DNA of 64,000 nucleotides, from positions 124,001 through 188,000 of the forward strand of contig NZ_ATUV01000002.1 in NCBI RefSeq assembly GCF_000420385.1, in the 5' to 3' direction. This DNA is from Hippea alviniae EP5-r. GTDB lineage: Bacteria; Campylobacterota_A; Desulfurellia; Desulfurellales; Hippeaceae. The notes beneath the pieces are model-generated. The model ran no database searches, was not told the origin of the DNA, and was given only the letters and a program-made list of their open reading frames with translations. Position 1 is the first letter of the stretch, and the number at the start of each line of letters is the position of its first letter. The translations under genes were made by a program, and so were the position numbers. Positions 7,941 through 16,020 of the stretch are shown here, in pieces.

Positions 7941-9247
7941 TATTTAATAACTATTCTTCTAACTGACTCTAAATTCATAATAACTGCTATTAAAGTCAAG
8001 GTTAAAAACAGTTGATTTAGAAGAGAACCTAAAAAAATTATAAAAATTCTTAAGTCTCTACCTATGCGAAATGTCCGTTTCTCTCTTTTTTTTAGCATTT
8101 CATCATACTTAATCGCCGTATAAGACACCATAAAAGAACCAATCAAAGCCAAAAAGCCTACAATAATATTCAAAATGGAATGGTCATTTTTAAAAAGATA
8201 GAGTGTCAAACCCATTATCAAAAAGCCATCGGAATATCTATCCAAGCTTCTATCGAGCCAAGCACCATAATCGCTTGATAAAAATTTAAGTCTTGCTATC
8301 TCACCATCACAGCCATCTATAATAGAAGAAAGCTGCACTACAAACCCACCAATAACAAGCCAAAGATAAGAACCTATGCTAATAAGATAACTTCCAAAAA
8401 TTGAAAGTAAAAACGAAAAAATAGTTATCTGATTTGGAGTTATGTTTGTATTGACAAGCAGACGGGTTATGAAGGTTGAAATAGGCCGATTAAGATAATA
8501 AGAGATTGGCCCATCAGTCTTTTTTTTTAAGCTCTTAAGCAGATAACTTTCGCACTTTTTATAAGCTTCTTCTGTATCAACATCTATCCAAAAACCGTCT
8601 TCAATCAGACAAGCCTTTGCTTTTTTCTGTTTGCCAAGCAGCTTAACAGCAGCAGAAAGAGACGAATCACCACTATCTATTGCTTCTTTCAAGGCGTCAA
8701 AAACATCTGGTTTTAGATAAAAAAGGCCTGTATCGTATCCATCAAACTGGCTTAATTTTTTGCCTATGTCAGTTATAGACTCGCCATTCAGCTTAACCTT
8801 TGTAACATCGTCAAAGTCTATATAAGGATTATCCAATCTTGTATCAACAGCCAAACTCAAAACAGCGTCTTCATACTTCTTTGCGCAATTAATGAGCCTT
8901 TTTACTATATCTGCTTCTACAATATGATCACTCATTGATAAAAGAAACGGCTCGTTTATGTAATCCTTTGCAACAAAAACAGAATAACCATTTTCATATT
9001 TATCCCACTTATCGTTGTAAATTGGCGTTATAGGAACATTGAGTTTCTCAGATAGTTTTTTAAGAAAAGGCACAAGTTTATCAGCCTGATTACCTACAAC
9101 AACAAAAAAGTCATCCACCCCCGCTTGTCTGCAGGAGTGGATGACCCTTTCTATCAAACTTAAACCCAGCAGTTTAACCAAAGGCTTAGGTGAACCTTTA
9201 TGCTGAAGCCTGCTTCCCTTTCCTGCTGCTATAATCAGACACTTCAT
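7937..9247 (-). CDS. Bifunctional CTP:inositol-1-phosphate cytidylyltransferase / di-myo-inositol phosphate phosphate synthase
   Basis: Fusion of two enzymes. Residues 1 to about 235 are a sugar-nucleotidyltransferase domain (LIIAAGKGSRLQ, then SPKPLVKL) expected to make CDP-inositol. Residues 245 to 436 are a membrane CDP-alcohol phosphotransferase with the full signature D311..D314-G..A-R319, G328, D332, D336 and several helices, expected to join CDP-inositol to inositol-1-phosphate. This architecture is established for di-myo-inositol phosphate synthesis in thermophiles. The upstream neighbour makes inositol-1-phosphate, which strongly supports that assignment over a general phospholipid synthase. 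The ATG (GGAG nine bases upstream) lies inside the previous gene, a 50-base overlap. Confidence 0.88.
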   Translation of the reverse strand: MKCLIIAAGKGSRLQHKGSPKPLVKLLGLSLIERVIHSCRQAGVDDFFVVVGNQADKLVPFLKKLSEKLNVPITPIYNDKWDKYENGYSVFVAKDYINEPFLLSMSDHIVEADIVKRLINCAKKYEDAVLSLAVDTRLDNPYIDFDDVTKVKLNGESITDIGKKLSQFDGYDTGLFYLKPDVFDALKEAIDSGDSSLSAAVKLLGKQKKAKACLIEDGFWIDVDTEEAYKKCESYLLKSLKKKTDGPISYYLNRPISTFITRLLVNTNITPNQITIFSFLLSIFGSYLISIGSYLWLVIGGFVVQLSSIIDGCDGEIARLKFLSSDYGAWLDRSLDRYSDGFLIMGLTLYLFKNDHSILNIIVGFLALIGSFMVSYTAIKYDEMLKKREKRTFRIGRDLRIFIIFLGSLLNQLFLTLTLIAVIMNLESVRRIVIKY

Positions 9248-10355
9248 GGATTTTCGCTCCTATGTTGCCTTTGATAAACTCTTCAACTAACTGATAAGCT
9301 TCATCGTCGTTAAACTGCTTAAGTGGATGTTTGCAGAAGTAAGCGCTTGGAGCTTCTAACACACCGCCTATATTTCTATCCAATGCAAGCTTTAAGCATC
9401 TTATACCATCTATTACGACGCCTGCAGAGTTTGGAGAGTCTTCAACTGACAATCTCAACTCTAAATTCATTGGCACATCGCCAAACAGCCTGCCTTCCAT
9501 CCTTATGAAGCAAATCTTGTTATCCTTCTGCCATGGCACATAATCACTTGGGCCAACATGGATGTTCTCATCGTCAAGTCTCTCTGCTGCAACGGCCTGA
9601 ACAGCTTCTGTTTTTGAAATCTTCTTGGATGCGAGTCTTGACCTGTTGAGCATGTTCAAGAAGTCTGTATTACCACCGGTATTGAGCTGATATGTTCTGT
9701 CTAATTTAACGCCCCTTCTTCTAAACAAATCAACCAAAACTCTATGCGTTATGGTTGCTCCAACCTGAGACTTTATATCATCTCCTATTATTGGGATACC
9801 CGCTTTCTCAAATCTCTTTGCCCACAACTCATTGGATGCTATAAATACTGGAATTGCATTGAAAAATGCAACACCTGCTTCCAAAGCACACTCCGCATAG
9901 AATTGTGTGGCTTTCTCTGAACCCACAGGCAGATAGTTAATCAAAATCTCACAACCAGTCTCTTTAAGGTGATTTACTATCTCTTCCTTTGTTGCTTCTG
10001 GTTCATTTGCAACAACGAAAGTATGGTCTTCATCGTAATTTTTCATGTGCTCAGAAACACCGTCAAGCACCCGTCCCATTTTTACTATTGTGCCTGTTTT
10101 TGGTATATCTTTGCAAAATACTGTTGTGCAGTTAGGCTTCTCAAATATAGCATCTGCAACATCCTTACCAACTTTTCTTTTATCAATATCAAAAGCACAT
10201 ACAATATCAATGTCGGAAGGCTTATACCCACCCAAATCGTAATGCATTAGACCTATAACTTCGCTTGGGTCTTTATCCTTATAATAGTGAATACCCTGGA
10301 TTAATGCAGATGCGCAGTTTCCTACACCCACTATACCGACTTTAATCCTTCCCAT
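9198..10355 (-). CDS. ino1: myo-Inositol-1-phosphate synthase
   Basis: Converts glucose-6-phosphate to inositol-1-phosphate, using NAD as an internal redox cofactor. Visible are the N-terminal NAD fold VGIVGVGNCASALIQGI, INYLPVGSEKATQFY, and the catalytic-lysine motif GDDIKSQVGATITHRVL. Its length, 385 residues, fits the short archaeal/actinobacterial/Thermotoga type. The ATG at 10355 is chosen because AAAGGAGGTG precedes it by six bases and the protein then starts at the fold; a longer reading adds 19 hydrophobic residues. It is the first gene of a two-gene operon with the CDP-inositol enzyme. Confidence 0.93.
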   Translation of the reverse strand: MGRIKVGIVGVGNCASALIQGIHYYKDKDPSEVIGLMHYDLGGYKPSDIDIVCAFDIDKRKVGKDVADAIFEKPNCTTVFCKDIPKTGTIVKMGRVLDGVSEHMKNYDEDHTFVVANEPEATKEEIVNHLKETGCEILINYLPVGSEKATQFYAECALEAGVAFFNAIPVFIASNELWAKRFEKAGIPIIGDDIKSQVGATITHRVLVDLFRRRGVKLDRTYQLNTGGNTDFLNMLNRSRLASKKISKTEAVQAVAAERLDDENIHVGPSDYVPWQKDNKICFIRMEGRLFGDVPMNLELRLSVEDSPNSAGVVIDGIRCLKLALDRNIGGVLEAPSAYFCKHPLKQFNDDEAYQLVEEFIKGNIGAKIHEVSDYSSRKGKQASA

Positions 10356-10448
10356 AGCTGCACCTCCTTTGAAAATTTTAAAAAACAAAATAATAAAAGA
10401 CGGTAATAGCAAGTAATAGGAAAAGCGCCTATATAAGGTTCGCTATAA

Positions 10449-10476
10449 TAAATAATCCCTATATTTTGATTGTCAA
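10449..10476 (-). promoter_or_regulatory. Promoter of the inositol phosphate operon
   Basis: TTGACA (10476 to 10471) on the minus strand; the best -10 at normal distance is TATTTA (10454 to 10449, spacer 16). The -35 box contains the TGA stop of the preceding TPR gene. Confidence 0.5.
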
Positions 10477-11255
10477 GGGCGAGAAAAGAGAACAGAAATC
10501 AAAGCATAATAGAGCTCTTTATCTTTAACTTCTTTAACATCTATTGTCCTAATCACTTCTCTGGCTTCTTTCAACCTTCCTACCTTAACAAGGGCAAGCG
10601 TATAATTTAACTTAACATCAACAGAATCACCTATACTGAGAGCCTTCTTCAAGATTTTAATCGCTTCATCGTATTTTCCAAGATTCATATATCTCACGGC
10701 AAGATTGTTGTATAAATCCAGATTTTCAGGGAATATCTTTATAAGCTTTTTATATGCCGATATAGACTCCGTATCATTACCATTTTCAGCTACTTCAATG
10801 AGATTAGCAACAGAAACAGATGGCTCTTTATTTTTTGAAGTCTTAGGTTTCTCTTCCTTATAGGCAACATATACACTCTTTTCAACCGTTTTTGGTTTTT
10901 TGATTTCTTGCCTTTCTATCTTTGGTTTAGCTTGGATTTTTACTATCTTATTAACCTTAACTTCAACAACAGATTTATTTTTCAACGCCTGCTTTGTATC
11001 GTTATCAATACTTCTGGCATTAGCTGTATCTTTTACAACAACAGACTTCACTTTCTTGGTTTTTTTTACGTTATGTGTTGTAAACTTATCAACAGCAAAA
11101 AAGCCAACAAATAAAAGAAAAAAACTTACCAAACCGAGAACTACCAACCTTTTAGTATTGTTCTCTTTTCTTGGTTTGACAAAAGGGTTATCTTTTGTTT
11201 CTGGTTGATTTTTTTTATTTTCGAGTTTCTTTATAGCATCGTAAAGTTTACTCAT
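10473..11255 (-). CDS. TPR protein of the pilus operon (MshN-like)
   Basis: 260 residues: a short cytoplasmic N-terminus (MSKLYDAIKKLENKK), one membrane helix at about 36-54, a Lys-rich linker, and TPR repeats at the C-terminus (NLDLYNNLAVRYMNLGKYDE and the following helices). The layout matches the periplasmic TPR protein that sits behind the secretin in MSHA operons, where it is thought to help secretin assembly. It overlaps the secretin gene by four bases and is the last gene of the pilus unit. Family assignment rests on layout and position. Confidence 0.65.
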   Translation of the reverse strand: MSKLYDAIKKLENKKNQPETKDNPFVKPRKENNTKRLVVLGLVSFFLLFVGFFAVDKFTTHNVKKTKKVKSVVVKDTANARSIDNDTKQALKNKSVVEVKVNKIVKIQAKPKIERQEIKKPKTVEKSVYVAYKEEKPKTSKNKEPSVSVANLIEVAENGNDTESISAYKKLIKIFPENLDLYNNLAVRYMNLGKYDEAIKILKKALSIGDSVDVKLNYTLALVKVGRLKEAREVIRTIDVKEVKDKELYYALISVLFSRP

Positions 11256-12772
11256 TGGATAATGATAGGTTTTAACAAAATTATAAGCTCAATATTATCA
11301 GTTAAATCCTGTCTTTGTTTAAACAGACTGCCAACAACAGGTAAATCCGAAAGAATAGGCACACCACTATCCTGTCTTTGACTCGTTTTACTTATTAAAC
11401 CACCTACTGCTATTATATCTCCATTTTTAACTGAAACAACACTGCTTGCTTCTCTTATATCCATAATAGGCAAAGTGTATGTATTGCCGGATATTTCCTT
11501 TTCCTGCAAAGCAACGAGATTACTCTTTATAGGCACAATCCTTAGAAGCACCCTACCATCATCTCTTATATAAGGTGTTATACCAAACATTATGCCATCA
11601 AATACACTCGATATATCAACTGTTGGAGTTGTTATAGTTCCACCCTGTGTACTCTCTGTCGTCACTTCTATATCCTTTATAAAGCTAATTGACCTTCCAA
11701 CAGAAAGAAGGGCGGGCTGTCCATTCATCACTCTAATATGTGGTTCACTTATCAGCTTTAGTGCTCCAAACTGGCTCAAAGCCTGAATAACACTATCAAA
11801 TGTTACATCGTAACTTCCTGGGTGGAAGATTCTCGATATGTTTATCGTCATAGCAGGATGTCCCGTTCCAAAATCTATTGTCTCTTGGGTTATATTAACA
11901 GTTTGATTTAGTTTAGAAGAGTGAGCCAAAAAATCCCAGTTTATGCCCAATTGCCATTGCTTTTTCAAGTTTATCTCTATTATTTTGGCCTCTATCATAA
12001 CTTGCTTTGAATACGCCTTTCTCACTGCATCTATATAGTCGGTTATCATCTTCATGTGAGAAGCATCATCCCGAACAAATAAGATGCCGCTCGCTTTATC
12101 TAAACTAAATGTTCCCTGTTTTGAGAGCATCTTTTTGATATTATCTTCCAGCACTTTATAAATATCAGTGCTTCCCTTAGCAGATGAAGAAGTAAGAGTA
12201 AAACTTCCCTTTAAGGGCGTAGTAACATTGTTATCAGAGTTTGAAGAACCGCCCAAAACATCACCACCAAGCACAGTCTGAGAACTCCTAACAATTCCAA
12301 GAAAACCCAAATCAAATACTTTATTAACAAACGGCGTTATCCAGATTACATTACCTCTCTTCTCCCAGTTTACACCAACAATTCCTGTTATAGTATTTAA
12401 AGCTTTTCTTAAGCTCACATTGTTTAACGATATGCTTATATTTGGGTCGCTTACATATCCACTCAAAGCACTATCAAACGCCACATTGAGATTGTAAGGC
12501 TTGAGTATTTGAATAATAGCATCCTTATACGATATAGATTTAGAAAATATACTAACCTTGGCAAGGTCAAGTATGCTTATCTTCTTCTTTACGGGTTTTA
12601 AAAATCTGCTTAAGTCAATTTTTTTCTGCTCTTTTTTCTCATTTAGTGGTTTGAAATATTGATTTTTTGGAAGTTCAACGCTCTTATTATTACCAACAGT
12701 TGAACAGTTAGAGATAACAACTATAAGCAATAGAATAAGTATAGCATTAATTTTTCTGCGTAGCTTCAACAT
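11252..12772 (-). CDS. mshL: Secretin of the MSHA/type II-like pilus system
   Basis: Outer-membrane multimeric channel for pilus or substrate exit. It has a hydrophobic leader ending at a Cys (VVISNC, residue 23; Asn at -1 is unusual for a lipobox), then a small STN-like domain around residues 85-150, an N1-like domain, and a C-terminal secretin core with LISEPHIRVMNGQPALLSVG, VSVKNGDIIAVGGLISKTSQ and PILSDLPVVGSLFK. 506 residues fits MshL. It overlaps the upstream small gene by 26 bases. PilQ is an alternative name, but the MshM and MshE neighbours favour MSHA. Confidence 0.88.
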   Translation of the reverse strand: MLKLRRKINAILILLLIVVISNCSTVGNNKSVELPKNQYFKPLNEKKEQKKIDLSRFLKPVKKKISILDLAKVSIFSKSISYKDAIIQILKPYNLNVAFDSALSGYVSDPNISISLNNVSLRKALNTITGIVGVNWEKRGNVIWITPFVNKVFDLGFLGIVRSSQTVLGGDVLGGSSNSDNNVTTPLKGSFTLTSSSAKGSTDIYKVLEDNIKKMLSKQGTFSLDKASGILFVRDDASHMKMITDYIDAVRKAYSKQVMIEAKIIEINLKKQWQLGINWDFLAHSSKLNQTVNITQETIDFGTGHPAMTINISRIFHPGSYDVTFDSVIQALSQFGALKLISEPHIRVMNGQPALLSVGRSISFIKDIEVTTESTQGGTITTPTVDISSVFDGIMFGITPYIRDDGRVLLRIVPIKSNLVALQEKEISGNTYTLPIMDIREASSVVSVKNGDIIAVGGLISKTSQRQDSGVPILSDLPVVGSLFKQRQDLTDNIELIILLKPIIIQ

Positions 12773-13160
12773 TTAGACTCACCCTTATATTTCCATTCTT
12801 TGTCTTTAACAAAACACTATCTTTATTTATCTTCAAAACCCTAAAACCTGCTCCACTCTCACCTTCCTTGAAAAGCTTTCCATTTATATAACAGTATTTA
12901 ACATTTTGCGAGATAAATATCGACTCCAAATCCACCTTTAATGTTTGGGCTTGAGCAAAACTCGGAATTATCTCCCTTTTAAAAAAGGCAAACCTATTAA
13001 TAGAACACTTTGAGAAGTTAACCTTTTTAAAACCATTAACATCAGGTATGTTCAGGTTTGGAATATCAGAAACATAATATACAGGCAAAAAATTATCTGC
13101 CAAAAATATGCCAACAAAAAGAGCTACAGGTAAAACAACAAAAACAGCAAAATGTCTCAT
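12747..13160 (-). CDS. Small periplasmic pilus protein (MshK/PilP/GspC-like)
   Basis: 137 residues with one N-terminal membrane helix (HFAVFVVLPVALFVGIFLAD) and a C-terminal beta-rich segment, YCYINGKLFKEGESGAG followed by FRVLKINKDSVLLKTKNG. This matches the short HR-type domain of GspC, PilP and MshK that couples the inner-membrane complex to the secretin. It lies directly before the secretin gene and overlaps it, as expected. Sequence similarity is weak, so the call depends on the domain pattern and position. Confidence 0.6.
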   Translation of the reverse strand: MRHFAVFVVLPVALFVGIFLADNFLPVYYVSDIPNLNIPDVNGFKKVNFSKCSINRFAFFKREIIPSFAQAQTLKVDLESIFISQNVKYCYINGKLFKEGESGAGFRVLKINKDSVLLKTKNGNIRVSLNVEATQKN

Positions 13161-13588
13161 TGCTCAAAACCAAACACCAAAACCTTTTTACCCTTTAAAG
13201 AGAGTTTTAACTCTCCACGAGAGTTTTCTTCTTCGTCATTATTAGACTCTGCAATCCTGAAACTATCAAGAAAGAAAAAACCCTTCTCAAGATAGGTTGA
13301 GTTTACAATCTCATCTATTTTGTTTTTAATCTCATCAGAAGAGAAGTGAGCATCAAACTCAACAGGTTCAACTCTTATAGCCTTTCTTACATCTCCCACT
13401 CTTTTTTTATAAATCACAAAATCATCAATCTTTTTCTCTTCGTTTTTTATCTGATGAAGTCTATTTTCAACCATACTTAAAGCGTTGGAGAGTTCGTCTG
13501 TGCTTTTTGATAGATAAACCTTCATAAAAACTGAAGCAAATATAAGAAAAGAAGCAACAAGAAGATGAATAATCATTTGTCTTCTCAT
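13157..13588 (-). CDS. Inner-membrane pilus assembly protein (PilO/MshJ-like)
   Basis: 143 residues with one N-terminal membrane helix (residues 5-24), a coiled-coil segment (about 30-60, Leu/Glu/Lys heptads) and a short C-terminal ferredoxin-like part. This is the topology of PilO and GspM, which form the inner-membrane platform with PilN and GspL. It overlaps both neighbours by four bases. I cannot identify it from motifs alone; the call follows from topology and operon order. Confidence 0.55.
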   Translation of the reverse strand: MRRQMIIHLLVASFLIFASVFMKVYLSKSTDELSNALSMVENRLHQIKNEEKKIDDFVIYKKRVGDVRKAIRVEPVEFDAHFSSDEIKNKIDEIVNSTYLEKGFFFLDSFRIAESNNDEEENSRGELKLSLKGKKVLVFGFEQ

Positions 13589-14457
13589 CTTACAATAACC
13601 CTTTTTAATCCATTATTGCCCCAAATAAAAGTTGCTTTCTCACCATCATAAGTTATAATCGATTTTTTTCCATTTTTAGACACCTTATACTTTGCACCTG
13701 CAGGTAAATCAATCTGACTCTCAAGCTCTTGCTTCGTCGGTGCTTTTTTATAACTTGAAAACTTATCGGCTATCTGGGATGCAATTGTAAGCAATTTGGA
13801 CTTAGCAGAAGCACCGCCAGAAGATGAACCACCAGAAGAGCTACTATTACACATCCCAAGCTTGTTTTTCACAAGATTTACAAACTCATCAATGCTGTAT
13901 CCATCAACAACATCATCCTGATTTTCTGAATAGGCATGCGAAGGATCTTCGTAAGTTCTTCTTCTATTATTACCCAAAGTTGATGCAATATCATTTTGTC
14001 TATCAAACCTATAATTCAAACTTGCACTGACAACTATAAACGCATAAGGCGAACCACTCTGTATATAAAGCCTATGCTGAGTGGATAAATTGTTTATCGT
14101 ATCGCAAAATGTGGTCTTACTTCCAAAACTACCATAATTACACTCTATCTTGTTCAAACTATTATCTACATCGTAAATTAAATCAAATCCTTGAGCATCT
14201 TTTATACCAAAACCATCAGGTAAAGCCCTTCTATTTTTTCCCGCTACACTTTTCCATACTGGTCTTGGGATACAGTAATGAGTCATTACATAACCTAAAA
14301 TGCTTGATTTTGCTCTTTCAACTGCATTTCTGTTTTTAGTAAGTCTATTCTGCTGCATTAACATTTTAAACATAGGGATACCAATACCTATTATCAAACC
14401 GAGTATAACCAATACTATCGCCATCTCTATCAGCGTAAAAGCAGACTTTTTTCTCAT
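13585..14457 (-). CDS. Prepilin-like protein with Ala at the cleavage site
   Basis: 290 residues with a type IV prepilin leader, MRKKSA-FTLIEMAIVLVILG, including Glu at +5 and a hydrophobic helix. The residue before the cut is Ala, where Gly is usual; some prepilin peptidases accept Ala. The mature part is large, has a Ser/Gly-rich linker near residues 205-217 (SSSGGSSSGG), four cysteines in the middle and a C-terminal domain resembling a small beta module (GAKYKVSKNGKKSIITYDG). It is probably a minor or tip pilin. It overlaps mshM at TAATG. Confidence 0.72.
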   Translation of the reverse strand: MRKKSAFTLIEMAIVLVILGLIIGIGIPMFKMLMQQNRLTKNRNAVERAKSSILGYVMTHYCIPRPVWKSVAGKNRRALPDGFGIKDAQGFDLIYDVDNSLNKIECNYGSFGSKTTFCDTINNLSTQHRLYIQSGSPYAFIVVSASLNYRFDRQNDIASTLGNNRRRTYEDPSHAYSENQDDVVDGYSIDEFVNLVKNKLGMCNSSSSGGSSSGGASAKSKLLTIASQIADKFSSYKKAPTKQELESQIDLPAGAKYKVSKNGKKSIITYDGEKATFIWGNNGLKRVIVR

Positions 14458-15347
14458 TAGCCCCTCCAGAAATAGAAAAGGACAAAAGCTATTAAAACTA
14501 TAGCAAAAAATATGCCCGCAAGTATATAAAACATCTCTCTTTTCGAAGAGAATAGCTCAAGAGACTCTGCTGCACTTACAACATCTTTTTTTGTTATACT
14601 CTTTCTGTTCTCTGCATAAGCCATTAGAAGGGCTCTTTTCATGATACTATTAATCAATCTCGGAATGCCTTTGCTTATCTTAAAAACAAGAGTTTTTGCC
14701 TTTTTGTCCAACGGTATAGAACCACCAGCCTTTGCAAACCTATATTGAATATACTCTTCTGTCTCTTCCTTGCTTAAAGGCTTAAGATAGCAGCGTATTG
14801 TAATTCTCTGATTGAGCTGACTAAGCTTATTTTTTATTATCTTCTCAAGTTCTGGTTGACCTGAAAGCAGAATCTGTAAAGGTTTAAAGTCGTTTGTCTC
14901 TATATTTGAGAGCAGTCTAATCTGCTCGAGTGACTCAAGTGGCAAGCTCTGAGCTTCGTCTATAATTAAAAGCAGCTTTTTCTTCTCCTTCGCAAGATTC
15001 AACAGATAATCTTGAAGCATATTAATATTTTCGGTAAATTCATCGGCTGCTTTCAATCCAATATCTTCCAAAATAGCCTTTAAAAGCTGAGCAGGAGAGA
15101 GCATTGGAGTAACGATAAAAGCAAAGGTATAGTTATTCGGCATGGATTTGAGCAATCTTCTTATAAGCGTCGTCTTTCCCGTTCCAGGTGAGCCTATTAG
15201 GACAGCAAAGCCATCACCATCTTTCAGAAAAAAAGAGAGAAGCCCTAAGGCTTCCTCGTGTGAACTGGATGGATAGAAATAATCAGCATCAGGCGTCAAC
15301 TTAAACGGCTCATCAGAAAAGCCGAAAAAGGAGAGAGAGTCGTTCAT
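14457..15347 (-). CDS. mshM: MSHA biogenesis ATPase MshM (ExeA-type AAA)
   Basis: 296 residues. An N-terminal ExeA-type start (FFGFSDEPFKLTPDADYFYP), Walker A GSPGTGKTT, Walker B LLLIIDEAQSL, a sensor region (ILLSGQPELEKII), and a C-terminal membrane helix (about 273-294, FYILAGIFFAIVLIAFVLFY). ExeA and MshM use ATP to help secretin assembly across the cell wall. It lies between the two prepilin genes. Confidence in the family is high; the symbol follows the MSHA-like order. Confidence 0.83.
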   Translation of the reverse strand: MNDSLSFFGFSDEPFKLTPDADYFYPSSSHEEALGLLSFFLKDGDGFAVLIGSPGTGKTTLIRRLLKSMPNNYTFAFIVTPMLSPAQLLKAILEDIGLKAADEFTENINMLQDYLLNLAKEKKKLLLIIDEAQSLPLESLEQIRLLSNIETNDFKPLQILLSGQPELEKIIKNKLSQLNQRITIRCYLKPLSKEETEEYIQYRFAKAGGSIPLDKKAKTLVFKISKGIPRLINSIMKRALLMAYAENRKSITKKDVVSAAESLELFSSKREMFYILAGIFFAIVLIAFVLFYFWRG

Positions 15348-15362
15348 ACTTCATCTATTTCA

Positions 15363-15953
15363 TTAAAATGCATACCAATACATTGTTGCCATTCCAGTGT
15401 AAGTATATTTATGATTAGAGCGTATATCACCTGTATTATATACGCCATCATCGTACTTTTCATCGAGATATTTTATAACTTCATTAGGCAAATTGACATA
15501 TATGTAATTTTTCCCTAGTGTCTTATTATAATTTACATTATAGGGTGTACCATAAGGACTAATCTTTTGCGGATTTGTATGATTTGTTGGGTCACCCGAT
15601 ATAAACCCAGCACCTGCTAACTCTTGCCAGAAACAAATCCTCTCATCATAACCAGCAACTACATATATATGGCCATCTCCGTTACCACCTGTACATCCTG
15701 TAGCATTCAATCCTGCTGGTGGACGCGCACTTCTATCATTAGGATCATCCCCTGGCAAATAATTATACCTATCCTGATACGAGTAAGTCGCCGCAACTAT
15801 GCCGTCTATATCACTCTTTATCCTTTTCATTTTGGCATTCTTAATCATCTCCTGACCCTTCAAAATAGCTCCCAACAGTAAACCGATAATTACTAAAACA
15901 ATAGCCAACTCAACCAGTGTAAAACCTTCCTTACCCTTCGTCTTGGGTAACAT
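15363..15953 (-). CDS. Type IV prepilin, probable major subunit
   Basis: 196 residues with a classical class III leader, KTKGKEG-FTLVELAIVLVIIG: Gly at -1, Phe at +1, Glu at +5. The mature protein contains a Gly/Asn/Asp-rich loop with a Cys pair (ATGCTGGNGDGH and ERICFW) and an aromatic-rich tail ending WYAF. A separate strong promoter (15984-16012) and an AGGAGG ribosome site precede it, which fits a major subunit needed in large amounts. Confidence 0.85.
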   Translation of the reverse strand: MLPKTKGKEGFTLVELAIVLVIIGLLLGAILKGQEMIKNAKMKRIKSDIDGIVAATYSYQDRYNYLPGDDPNDRSARPPAGLNATGCTGGNGDGHIYVVAGYDERICFWQELAGAGFISGDPTNHTNPQKISPYGTPYNVNYNKTLGKNYIYVNLPNEVIKYLDEKYDDGVYNTGDIRSNHKYTYTGMATMYWYAF

Positions 15954-15983
15954 CTTAACACCTCCTAATTCTTAGTTAACAAA

Positions 15984-16012
15984 ATTTTAAGTTAAATTTT
16001 ACCATTTGTCAA
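15984..16012 (-). promoter_or_regulatory. Promoter of the major prepilin gene
   Basis: TTGACA (16012 to 16007), a 17-base spacer and TAAAAT (15989 to 15984) on the minus strand, inside the only larger gap (67 bases) of the pilus operon. It should raise prepilin expression above that of the assembly genes. Confidence 0.75.
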
Positions 16013-16020
16013 TACCACAA

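Noticed and set aside
7937-9247. Phosphatidylglycerol/phosphatidylinositol phosphate synthase
   Set aside because: The CDP-alcohol motif alone would allow it, but the fused nucleotidyltransferase and the adjacent inositol-1-phosphate synthase fit the soluble osmolyte pathway better.
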